Shown here: piece after piece, positions 56,780-64,000 of the stretch
How the letters are laid out: each line of letters begins with the position of its first letter
Numbering within the stretch: the stretch's first letter is position 1
Source: Flavobacterium psychraerolatum
GTDB taxonomy: Bacteria > Bacteroidota > Bacteroidia > Flavobacteriales > Flavobacteriaceae
NCBI RefSeq assembly: GCF_025960985.1
Contig: NZ_JAOQMX010000006.1
Coordinates: 1-64,000, forward strand
DNA: 64,000 nucleotides
Direction: 5' to 3'
The notes under the pieces: model-generated
Database searches by the model: none
The model's input: only the letters and a program-made list of their open reading frames with translations
What the model was told of the DNA's origin: nothing
Program-made: the position numbers and the translations under genes

Positions 56780-57442
56780 TTATTTAGTTGAGATCGCTTT
56801 ATTAATATATTTTAAATGCTTCCTTAATTCATTGTAGTTGGAGAAATTTTCAATTCCAAATATATCTTTATCGTTTAACCAGACTGTGGGAACCTCCAAG
56901 TTTTTAGATTTGTAAAAGTTTAATAAGTAGGATCCACCATCATACCACATGTTTGCAAGTTTGTCAGAGAAGTTTTTTTCATAATAAATGTATTTTTCAT
57001 ATTCTCTATGTTTTAACTCATTTAGGAGTGGTAAATATATTTTATTATATTCATTTCTGTTGCTTAAAGATTTCTCTTTGTTTTTATAATTTAAACTTCT
57101 ATGTTTCTTTATTTGGGGTGAATATTCATTTTCAAAAGCGATATATTCTTCAACAGCTTCCTGCCATATTTCTTTTAGGTTTTCATAGTTGGGCGATTCA
57201 TGCATAATCCATAAGAGATTTTTGTCTTTTTGTGCAGCCAAAGAATATCTACTTTTTCCTACTTTTATGTTTTCAAGATAAAATGCTAACTTTGAATAAC
57301 TTAGTTGTTTGTCGATACTATCTTTCTTGTTTTCTAATTCCGAAAGATTCATTGTTTTGTATTTAGATGTGATTTTTTTGCTTGAAGAACAACTTGTAAA
57401 TAAACAAATACTTGATGCAATCATTAAATATTTTAATTTCAT
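56780..57442 (-). CDS. Putative lipoprotein of unknown function
   Basis: 220 residues. Lipoprotein signal MKLKYLMIASSICLFTSCSS with lipobox FTSC (Cys at 18). The mature part is highly charged and mainly helical (LSELENKKDSIDKQLSYSKL, WQEAVEEYIAFENEYSPQIK), with a C-terminal WLNDKDIFGIENFSNYNELR segment. No family recognised. Its own transcript is likely, as both sides are non-coding. Confidence 0.75.
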   Translation of the reverse strand: MKLKYLMIASSICLFTSCSSSKKITSKYKTMNLSELENKKDSIDKQLSYSKLAFYLENIKVGKSRYSLAAQKDKNLLWIMHESPNYENLKEIWQEAVEEYIAFENEYSPQIKKHRSLNYKNKEKSLSNRNEYNKIYLPLLNELKHREYEKYIYYEKNFSDKLANMWYDGGSYLLNFYKSKNLEVPTVWLNDKDIFGIENFSNYNELRKHLKYINKAISTK

Positions 57443-57950
57443 AGTTTTAATTTTTACTAACGTCAGTCTGTGAAAAAATCTCCTTTTATTTGACTTAAAT
57501 ATAAATAAATAATTGAAGTATTATACATATAATATGTATGTTTAGATATCCTATATTTCACAGAAATACCTATGACTTCACGGAACATCCAAATACTATT
57601 TATTTTAGGACGAGACAATTTTTCGGGCATGGTTCCAAAGTTTCGTATGTTGTCTAATAAGTTGATATATACTGTAATAATTGGAAAGGGGTAGGGAGTT
57701 AGGAGACTTATCACAGCAATCCTAATTATCTCTATTAGATAGATGAAGACTTCTAATAACGGAGTTGGTTTTTAATTATTTATTTTCACAACACAAAACA
57801 AGTTTTGCGATTTTTATGATAGCATATTTTTGCGATGGTTCAAAAATAAGAAAAATTGTAGTCAAGTTAAGCAATAAGTAATTTTTACCGAATACTTTTC
57901 GCATAAAATCGAATATCGATTTTGATACCCTTATAATTCATTTCAAACAT
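57443..57950. other. Intergenic region without a convincing gene
   Basis: About 500 bp. An 83-codon minus frame (57463-57714) is open but has a skewed, Tyr/Ile-rich composition and no recognised motif, so I leave it uncalled. It might be a gene remnant. Confidence 0.45.
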
Positions 57951-57994
57951 AAAAAAAAGCGTTTAATCTCCTTTTAAATCGAGATTAAACGCTT
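57951..57994 (-). terminator. Intrinsic terminator of the trp operon
   Basis: On the minus strand a 13-bp perfect stem (aagcgtttaatct with agattaaacgctt, plus 57957-57969 and 57982-57994) is followed by eight T. It lies 26 bp after the trpA stop codon. Confidence 0.85.
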
Positions 57995-58020
57995 ACTAAA
58001 TTTTATAAAAAAAATAAACT

Positions 58021-58782
58021 CTATCGAATTGCTTTCACAAAATCTGAGATTTTACCAGTTCCTTCTTCGGTTAAGTGTTTGATGAAGGCGCTTCCAATAA
58101 TCGCTCCTTTGGCATATTGAGTCGCTTGATTGAAGGTTGCTGCATTGTTAATTCCGAAACCTACAATTTGTTGGTTTTTGAGATTCATGTCGGCAATGCG
58201 TTTGAAGTAGTCTTCTTGTGTACTACCAAATCCTGATTGTGATCCTGTGACACTTGCAGAGCTTACCATATAGATAAACCCGGTTGAAACACTATCAATA
58301 AAACGGATGCGCTCGTCTCCTGTTTGTGGAGTGATTAGCAATACATTAAACAAACCGTATTTTTCAAAAACAGCTTGATATTCATTTGCGTACACATCTA
58401 CTGGTAAATCGGGGATAATCAATCCATCTATTCCTATTTCGGCACATTTGGCACAAAAAGCTTCTACACCATATTGCATCATTGGATTGAAATACCCCAT
58501 GATGATTAACGGAATTGATACTGTTTTACGAATGTCTTTTAATTGATTAAAAAGTACATCGGTGGTCATACCATTTTGTAATGCTTTGGTAGAACTTTCT
58601 TGGATGGTTGGTCCATCGGCCAAAGGGTCACTAAAGGGTAAGCCTATTTCGATTAAATCAATACCATTTTTTTCTAAATCTTCTATTATAGAAACGGTAT
58701 CGGTAAGATGTGGGTACCCAGCTGAAAAGTAGATGGATAGTATTTTTTTATCTTCTTGTAATTTTTGTTGTATTCTGTTCAT
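58021..58782 (-). CDS. trpA: Tryptophan synthase alpha chain
   Basis: 253 residues, a TIM barrel. It cleaves indole-3-glycerol phosphate to indole and glyceraldehyde-3-phosphate. The catalytic acids are Glu45 in DLIEIGLPFSDPLADGP and Asp56 in the same motif, matching Glu49 and Asp60 of the Salmonella enzyme. YMVSSASVTGSQSGFGS and VGFGINN are the phosphate-site loops. It is the last gene of the operon and is separated from trpB by the cyclotransferase-like gene. Confidence 0.95.
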   Translation of the reverse strand: MNRIQQKLQEDKKILSIYFSAGYPHLTDTVSIIEDLEKNGIDLIEIGLPFSDPLADGPTIQESSTKALQNGMTTDVLFNQLKDIRKTVSIPLIIMGYFNPMMQYGVEAFCAKCAEIGIDGLIIPDLPVDVYANEYQAVFEKYGLFNVLLITPQTGDERIRFIDSVSTGFIYMVSSASVTGSQSGFGSTQEDYFKRIADMNLKNQQIVGFGINNAATFNQATQYAKGAIIGSAFIKHLTEEGTGKISDFVKAIR

Positions 58783-58822
58783 GGTGTTTTATTTGTCCAA
58801 TAGGGAGTGGTTGCAATTAGGT

Positions 58823-59143
58823 TTAGTTGGTTGCGGTAAAAGTCCATGCAATTTGATTGGATTCCAATAACACTTCCATGCGTTTGTAATGTACTCCTTC
58901 ATAGGTGTCTGCTTGTAGCAATTCATCATCAGTTATTTCGTAAAGTAAACCTACGATAATATCTTGAAGTTTTTCGGTAGAGGTAATGATTGGATAGGAT
59001 GCCATTCCAAATTCTTCTTCGATTTCGATTTTGGTAACAGTATATCCAATTAAGGAATCGGCATCTCCTTTTAAGGTACGACCGAAAATTGTTTGCTGAA
59101 CATCAGTTTCTTGTAGTGATCCGTATGCGAATAATTTTGCCAT
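58823..59143 (-). CDS. Gamma-glutamylcyclotransferase-like protein (AIG2/GGCT fold)
   Basis: 106 residues. The signature YGSL (KLFAYGSLQETDVQ) near the start and LLQADTYEGVHYKRMEV, with the glutamate that usually acts as general acid-base, place it in the small GGCT-like family. Members form 5-oxoproline from gamma-glutamyl compounds, but many have no known substrate. It lies between trpB and trpA, 40 bp before trpA, so it is transcribed with the trp operon. A link with tryptophan synthesis is not known to me. Confidence 0.85.
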   Translation of the reverse strand: MAKLFAYGSLQETDVQQTIFGRTLKGDADSLIGYTVTKIEIEEEFGMASYPIITSTEKLQDIIVGLLYEITDDELLQADTYEGVHYKRMEVLLESNQIAWTFTATN

Positions 59144-59181
59144 GATGAATTTTTTAATGTAAAATCAAATGTTTTGTGTCT

Positions 59182-59277
59182 GCGTTAGGGATGGAAGCGG
59201 TATCCTTTTTTGGGGCTTTTTTTGCCCCAAAAAAGATATAGCGTACAGCCCGCCCGCTTTTTTTGCGGGAACGCCCA
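59182..59277 (-). ncRNA. Structured repeat element, copy B, inside the trp operon
   Basis: On the minus strand it begins GGGCGTTCC and ends CCCTAACGC; GCGTT and AACGC (plus 59270-59274 and 59182-59186) close it. Hairpin 1 is CCCGC-A7-GCGGG (59253-59269); hairpin 2 has arms GGGGC and GCCCC extended by six A-T pairs (59205-59235). Blocks shared with copy A at 46850 are the ends, GGAA near the 3' end, and the CGGG region between the hairpins. It lies between trpB and the cyclotransferase gene and so is inside the trp mRNA. Confidence 0.6.
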
Positions 59278-59278
59278 A

Positions 59279-60463
59279 CTATAATTTAAAATAATCGATA
59301 TAGGTGTCCAAATCTTTGTCACCACGCCCCGAAAGGCAAATGACTACAATGTCTTCGGGTTTGAATTTTTTTTCTTTTAATACTGCCAAGGCATGTGAAG
59401 ACTCTATTGCAGGAATGATTCCTTCTAGTTGGGATAATTCATATCCTGCCTTCATTGCTTCGTCATCGGTCATGGAGTAGAATTCACCACGTCCTGTGGT
59501 TGCCAAATGCGCGTGCATTGGGCCAACTCCGGGGTAGTCTAATCCTGCTGAAATGGAGTAGGGCTCTGTGATTTGTCCGTCTAGTGATTGCATTAATAAA
59601 GTTTTGCAACCGTGAATAACACCTACTTTTCCTAGTTTGCTGGTAGCTGCACTGTGACCACTATTTACTCCCTTTCCAGCGGCTTCTACTGCTATAATAC
59701 CTACTTCTGGTTCATGCAAAAAGTGGTAATATGTACCAGCTGCATTACTCCCGCCACCAATACAAGCGACTACATAATCGGGGTTTTCACGTCCTTCTTT
59801 TTCTTTTAGTTGCCATTTGATTTCTTCGGAAACGATGCTTTGAAAACGCGTTACCATGTCTGGGTATGGATGGGGTCCAATTGCCGATCCTATGATGTAA
59901 TGTGTATCTACTGGATTATTGATCCAGTCGCGAATGGCTTCGTTAGTAGCGTCTTTCAAAGTACGAGAACCTGATAATGCAGGGCGTACTTCGGCCCCCA
60001 ACATTTTCATACGGGCTACGTTTGGTGCTTGACGTTTGATGTCAATTTCGCCCATATATACAATGCACTTCAAGCCCATTAATGCACATACGGTTGCTGT
60101 TGCAACGCCGTGCTGACCTGCTCCTGTTTCTGCAATGATACGGTGTTTACCTAGTTTCTTGGCGACTAGAATTTGACCAATAGTATTGTTGATTTTGTGT
60201 GCACCGGTGTGGTTAAGATCTTCTCTTTTGAGGTAAATCTTGGCATTGTATTTTTCGGATAATCGCTTTGCGTGAAACAAAGGAGTAGGGCGTCCTACGT
60301 AATCCTTAAGCAATTGGTCAAACTCTGCTTGAAAATCAGGTTCAGCCGTAATTTTAAGGTAGTTTTGACGCAATTCTTCTACGTTTGGATATAACATTTC
60401 GGGGATGTAAGCACCACCAAATTCGCCATAATATCCTTTTTCGTCTACATTATATGATGTCAT
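59279..60463 (-). CDS. trpB: Tryptophan synthase beta chain
   Basis: About 394 residues from the ATG at 60463; the frame is open to a TTG at 60499, which is less likely. It joins indole to serine using pyridoxal phosphate. The PLP lysine is Lys90 in [11 protein letters not shown], and the glycine-rich phosphate loop is [23 protein letters not shown] and [12 protein letters not shown] are TrpB signatures. The gene is in frame with its partners trpF (38 bp upstream) and trpA. Confidence 0.96.
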   Translation of the reverse strand: MTSYNVDEKGYYGEFGGAYIPEMLYPNVEELRQNYLKITAEPDFQAEFDQLLKDYVGRPTPLFHAKRLSEKYNAKIYLKREDLNHTGAHKINNTIGQILVAKKLGKHRIIAETGAGQHGVATATVCALMGLKCIVYMGEIDIKRQAPNVARMKMLGAEVRPALSGSRTLKDATNEAIRDWINNPVDTHYIIGSAIGPHPYPDMVTRFQSIVSEEIKWQLKEKEGRENPDYVVACIGGGSNAAGTYYHFLHEPEVGIIAVEAAGKGVNSGHSAATSKLGKVGVIHGCKTLLMQSLDGQITEPYSISAGLDYPGVGPMHAHLATTGRGEFYSMTDDEAMKAGYELSQLEGIIPAIESSHALAVLKEKKFKPEDIVVICLSGRGDKDLDTYIDYFKL

Positions 60464-60501
60464 TTTCTTGTTTGTGTTAAGTGACGCGATAAATCGCAAC
60501 T

Positions 60502-61125
60502 TTACTTTATTGTTGAGAGATTTTGTAATGCCTCTATGTTTTTTAATCCTGGTTCTATTTCAAATTTACTGTTTACGTCAATGGCGTATAGTGGTAAATT
60601 GATTTTCATTATTTCATTTGCAGCTTCTAATTCGTCCAAACCAATTCCTCCACTTAGAAAAAAAGGTTTACTAGAAGGGTAACTTTCGAGTACTTTCCAG
60701 TCAAATGTGGTACCGTTTCCGCCAGGAAGCTTTCCTTTGGTATCAAAAAGGAAGTAGTCACATATTGATTCATAAGGTTTTAGTACTTCGAAGTTGAAGT
60801 CGTCTAAGATAGAAAAAACTTTAATTACTTCTATCTTGTTTTGTAATTTGCTTTGTAATTCGGTACAAAAATCTACAGATTCTTTTCCGTGCAATTGTAT
60901 GGCTTGTAAATCATGGAGGGCAACTTTATGTAAAATCCCCTCGATGGTTTCATTTACGAATACACCGGTTTTCTTAATGCTCTGAGGTAATTTTGGAATC
61001 ACACCATCAAAATAACGTGCTGACCGTTCCCAAAAGATAAATCCCATATAATCGGGTAGGAGCGCAGCTACTTCGAGTATATTGTCAGGGTATTTCATAC
61101 CGCAGATTTTTATTTTTATTTTCAT
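60502..61125 (-). CDS. trpF: Phosphoribosylanthranilate isomerase
   Basis: About 207 residues from the ATG at 61125; an in-frame TTG at 61158 would add eleven residues and is less likely. A TIM barrel that isomerises phosphoribosylanthranilate. The catalytic cysteine is in [12 protein letters not shown] and the aspartate in [27 protein letters not shown] and [12 protein letters not shown] are further family motifs. It is separate from trpC, unlike the fused enzyme of enterobacteria. Confidence 0.94.
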   Translation of the reverse strand: MKIKIKICGMKYPDNILEVAALLPDYMGFIFWERSARYFDGVIPKLPQSIKKTGVFVNETIEGILHKVALHDLQAIQLHGKESVDFCTELQSKLQNKIEVIKVFSILDDFNFEVLKPYESICDYFLFDTKGKLPGGNGTTFDWKVLESYPSSKPFFLSGGIGLDELEAANEIMKINLPLYAIDVNSKFEIEPGLKNIEALQNLSTIK

Positions 61126-61206
61126 GGCTTTTAACTGTTGGCTTTTAGCTTTTGACAAACTGCCCTTTGCTAAAAATATTTTTATTATAGTCAGAATAGA
61201 AGGCTA

Positions 61207-61998
61207 TTATCCAATAGCCATAAGCTCATCTATAAACTCTGTTGCTGCTTTTCCGGCATCATCGGTTTTCATGAAATTTTCACCAATTAAAAACCCTTTA
61301 TATCCGTAAGGCTTTAATTCAGTAATAGCTTCAATCGAGCTGATACCACTTTCGGAAACTTTTACGAACTCATTTGGAATCTTATCGGCCAATTGTTTAC
61401 TGAAATCCAAATTAACCTCAAATGTTTTTAGGTTTCTATTATTAACGCCTATCATGTTTAAAGACGGCATTATTGATTTCTCTAATTCCTCTAGGTTGTG
61501 GACTTCTAGTAACACTTCTAATCCAAGGCTTTTAGCAAATTCTGATAAAGCTTTTATTTCGTCACGGGTAAGAACTGCTGCGATAAGTAAAATCAAATCG
61601 GCTCCATGTGCTTTGGCTTCAAGAATTTGGTATTCGTCGACAACAAATTCTTTTCGCAATAGCGGAATATTTACGGATGCTCTGGCCAATAATAAATCAT
61701 CGAGTGACCCACCAAAATACTTTCCATCAGTTAAAACAGAAATTCCGCAAGCACCTGCTTTTTCATATCCTTTTACCACTTCTTCTACCGTAAACCCTTG
61801 GTTGATGACTGATTTGGATGGAGAGCGGCGTTTGTGTTCTGCTATAATTCCCGAATTACTGTTCTTTAAATTTTGGCTTAGCGAAATGGTTTCTTTCGAA
61901 AAAAATACAGAAGCTTCTAATTGTGAAACCGGAATGATTGATTTTTTGAGAACTACTTCTTTCTTTTTATCGAAAATAATTTTATCTAGAATATTCAT
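61207..61998 (-). CDS. trpC: Indole-3-glycerol phosphate synthase
   Basis: 263 residues, a TIM barrel that closes the indole ring. Typical segments are IIAEHKRRSPSKSVI, with the catalytic lysine, VLTDGKYFGGSLDDL, LLRKEFVVDEYQ, GVNNRNLKTFEV and VSESGISS. It is the first trp gene here; trpE, trpG and trpD are not in front of it, where a CPA1 antiporter lies 77 bp away. No leader peptide or attenuator was seen. Confidence 0.95.
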   Translation of the reverse strand: MNILDKIIFDKKKEVVLKKSIIPVSQLEASVFFSKETISLSQNLKNSNSGIIAEHKRRSPSKSVINQGFTVEEVVKGYEKAGACGISVLTDGKYFGGSLDDLLLARASVNIPLLRKEFVVDEYQILEAKAHGADLILLIAAVLTRDEIKALSEFAKSLGLEVLLEVHNLEELEKSIMPSLNMIGVNNRNLKTFEVNLDFSKQLADKIPNEFVKVSESGISSIEAITELKPYGYKGFLIGENFMKTDDAGKAATEFIDELMAIG

Positions 61999-62074
61999 TG
62001 TTTTTAATTTAAGATTTAAAATAGTTAAAGGTTGATTTATTTATAATCAAACAACCATTACCCAGAACTTTAAA

Positions 62075-63310
62075 CTATTTATTTTTAAGCAAATTTACGA
62101 ATTTACCAATTGTGAGCCCTTGAATTAAGATAGAAAAACAAACAATAACGTAGGTAATTGTTACCCAGACGTCTTTTCCTAGTTCGGTTGGTATTGACAA
62201 AGCTAAAGCAATAGAAATTCCACCTCTTAATCCGCCCCAAGTTAATATCAATACTGTTTTGGGACTAATTTCTTCTTTTAATCGAATAAAAAGGGAAGGG
62301 ATTAAAACAGATACATAACGGGTTACCAACACAATAAAAATTAGAATCAAACCAATTATTAAAATGGTTTTATCTGTATTGATAACCAGAAGTTCAAGAC
62401 CAATTAAGACAAATAATAAGGCATTTAAAATTTCGTCTGCCAATTCCCAAAATTTATCTACATACTCTGCAGTGATATCAGACATTCCTAATCTTTTTCC
62501 TTGGTTTCCAGTAATAAGACCAGCTATAACCATAGCCAAAGGACCAGAGACATGGGTGTAATGTGCTAAAGAATAACCACCCATTACTATAGCTAGTGTG
62601 ATTAAAACCTCTACGTTATAGCTATCAATACTGGCAATCAATTTATAACCAATCCAGCCTACAATTCCACCAAGTATGATTCCGCCTATAGCTTCTTGGC
62701 CAAAAACAGTTGCGATGCTTAGTATAGAGACATCTGCATTGGGCTTTGCAAGTTGTAGAATGGTAATAAAAACAACTACGGCAACACCATCATTAAAGAG
62801 TGACTCTCCTGCAATTTTTGTTTCTAGTGACTTGGTGACTCCTGCTGTTTTCAAAATACTCAAGACCGCAATAGGGTCTGTTGGAGAAATTAAGGCTCCA
62901 AAAAGTAAACACTGGATAAGGTTTACCTCTAGATTAAAAGCATTCAACAACCAAAAACTACTGTAACCAACAATAAAGGTACTGATGATTACACTGAGCG
63001 TAGAAAAGAGCATAATACTCAATTTTTCAGCTTTTAAATCTTTGAATTTAATATGAATTGCTCCTGCGAAAAGCATAAAACTCAACATCACCTCAAGCAG
63101 TAATTCACTGAAATTAATTCCGTTAAGTATTTCGGCTACATTTTCTTTTAAAGACGGAAAGATGAAACTTATGCCAATAATCCCTAGAGAAAATAATAAA
63201 GAAACGAGCATTAACCCAATGGCGTTAGGGAGTTTTAAGTACCTAAAATTAATGTATGCAAAACTTGCCGATAAAACGATAAGTAAGGATATAAGCGGGA
63301 ATAACTCCAT
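62075..63310 (-). CDS. Sodium/proton antiporter, CPA1 (NhaP-like) family
   Basis: 411 residues, about twelve membrane helices. LLFGALISPTDPIAVLSIL and AGESLFNDGVAVVVFITIL carry the conserved aspartates of CPA1 antiporters, and LILTWGGLRGGISIALALS is the arginine-bearing helix. There is no long cytoplasmic tail. It exchanges sodium for protons. It lies directly upstream of trpC on the same strand, with 76 bp between, and downstream of the methyltransferase-like gene. Confidence 0.92.
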   Translation of the reverse strand: MELFPLISLLIVLSASFAYINFRYLKLPNAIGLMLVSLLFSLGIIGISFIFPSLKENVAEILNGINFSELLLEVMLSFMLFAGAIHIKFKDLKAEKLSIMLFSTLSVIISTFIVGYSSFWLLNAFNLEVNLIQCLLFGALISPTDPIAVLSILKTAGVTKSLETKIAGESLFNDGVAVVVFITILQLAKPNADVSILSIATVFGQEAIGGIILGGIVGWIGYKLIASIDSYNVEVLITLAIVMGGYSLAHYTHVSGPLAMVIAGLITGNQGKRLGMSDITAEYVDKFWELADEILNALLFVLIGLELLVINTDKTILIIGLILIFIVLVTRYVSVLIPSLFIRLKEEISPKTVLILTWGGLRGGISIALALSIPTELGKDVWVTITYVIVCFSILIQGLTIGKFVNLLKNK

Positions 63311-63352
63311 TTTTTGACTGTATGTTTAATTGTATTATTATTGTTGTTTTTG

Positions 63353-64000
63353 TTATTTATGTAGTATAACCAGCATTCTATTACCATTTTTTTGAAATTC
63401 ATATTCACAAGTATCTATTCTAATACAGAAATCATTATTGAAATGTTTTATAATTTCATACAAAATATCAGGTACTCCTCCGTTCAAATCGAGTATTGGG
63501 AATATTCTAATTTCTTTGGATATTCGGAGCATTTCTGAAATTGCTTTTAAATGAAAATCCAAACCAAGTTGTGAATACAGTATTAAAAAATGAGAACTTA
63601 AACCTAACTCAAATTCCAAATCCATGTAATTTGTTGGATTTGGTAACTCGTGATTTATATATCGTCGTTGCCTTTTTCCTACTTCAAAATCCTTGATAAA
63701 AGTACTCATAGCTTGCATCCGGATTTGCTCTAGTTCTTCTGTGTTTTTTATGGTTGTCCAAATGTAATTATCCTGATTGGCTTTCATTTGTTCCATAACG
63801 GCAACTTTGGTTTCTGAGATCCTATCTTCGATACTATTTTTTGTAAATTGATAGAGTGGGTCTAATGATATGATCGTCTTATTAAGTGCATACATCTCCG
63901 AATTAAAACTTGCAGGCCCATCACCAAAACTAATAATTTTTTTATCTAAATCAGAATTAGTTAAGTTAAATAGTTGGATGTATTCTGCTAAACTGCGTCC
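63353..64000 (-). CDS. SAM-dependent methyltransferase-like protein, 5' end outside the window
   Basis: The frame is open from the right edge to its stop at 63353, giving at least 215 residues. The partial start (GRSLAEYIQLFNLTNSDLDK) and the FGDGPASFNSEM loop correspond to motif I of a family of methyltransferase-like proteins with the pattern GDGPASFN, followed by ISLDPLYQF. The internal ATG at 63895 cuts this motif and is not the true start. The C-terminal part (IRIFPILDLNGGVPDILYEI) matches the later strands. The substrate is unknown. Confidence 0.8.
   Translation of the reverse strand, partial: GRSLAEYIQLFNLTNSDLDKKIISFGDGPASFNSEMYALNKTIISLDPLYQFTKNSIEDRISETKVAVMEQMKANQDNYIWTTIKNTEELEQIRMQAMSTFIKDFEVGKRQRRYINHELPNPTNYMDLEFELGLSSHFLILYSQLGLDFHLKAISEMLRISKEIRIFPILDLNGGVPDILYEIIKHFNNDFCIRIDTCEYEFQKNGNRMLVILHK

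Noticed and set aside
57463..57714. 83-codon minus-strand frame
   Set aside because: Skewed composition and no motif; might be a remnant but cannot be supported.
61454..62035. 193-codon plus-strand frame
   Set aside because: Shadow of trpC.

Overview
The window looks like a chromosomal segment of a Flavobacterium-like member of the Bacteroidota. It is AT-rich and has no clear Shine-Dalgarno sites. It shows the Bacteroidota promoter signature (TTTG, then TAnnTTTG), a type IX secretion (T9SS) sorting domain, a flavobacterial ftsK-lolA-lptF-ribB gene order, and the dispersed hairpin repeats common in these genomes.

Layout. 1-480: a non-coding array with a period of about 82 bp that runs off the left edge. 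1128-4630: a three-gene secreted module (T9SS-sorted protein, fiber-like protein, large beta-helix protein) closed by a strong terminator, then a small XRE regulator. 5841-35505: a roughly 30-kb plus-strand exopolysaccharide or capsule locus of the Wzx/Wzy type. It encodes precursor enzymes for GDP-L-fucose (fcl, gmd), UDP-glucuronate and UDP-xylose (ugd, UDP-glucuronate decarboxylase) and UDP-galactofuranose (glf). It also encodes a flippase, a polymerase candidate, about twelve glycosyltransferases or GT-like proteins, two membrane acyltransferases, a WcaF-like acetyltransferase, the Wza-like export lipoprotein, a Wzc-like tyrosine kinase and a WcaJ-like initiating transferase. 35596-37917: two decayed transposases lie head to head (IS1595-like and ISL3/ISAon1-like), just before a tRNA-Ser(UGA) at 38061-38148. 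From there to the right edge every gene is on the minus strand and is mostly core.

Minus-strand half. tpx-dgkA-ftsK-lolA-lptF-ribB forms one compact run. A peroxiredoxin, a thioredoxin and a small conserved protein precede it. A second run is GHL10-like hydrolase, AmpG-like permease, NagZ-like GH3 and NhaC antiporter, which suggests murein-fragment recycling. Then come two lipoproteins and topB. A partial trp operon (trpC-F-B, a gamma-glutamylcyclotransferase-like gene, trpA) sits downstream of a CPA1 antiporter and a methyltransferase-like gene cut by the window edge.

Most interesting observations. (1) A structured element occurs twice (46850-46964 and 59182-59277), both on the minus strand. 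Its closing 5-bp helix changes by compensation (GCGTG/CACGC versus GCGTT/AACGC), and one hairpin is capped by a UUCG tetraloop. (2) RibB carries a GTP cyclohydrolase II-like domain that has lost its zinc cysteines. (3) A 63-bp tandem repeat separates fcl from gmd. (4) The EPS locus contains a duplicated pair of unusual GT-B proteins. I found no CRISPR array, defence island or clearly new multi-gene system.
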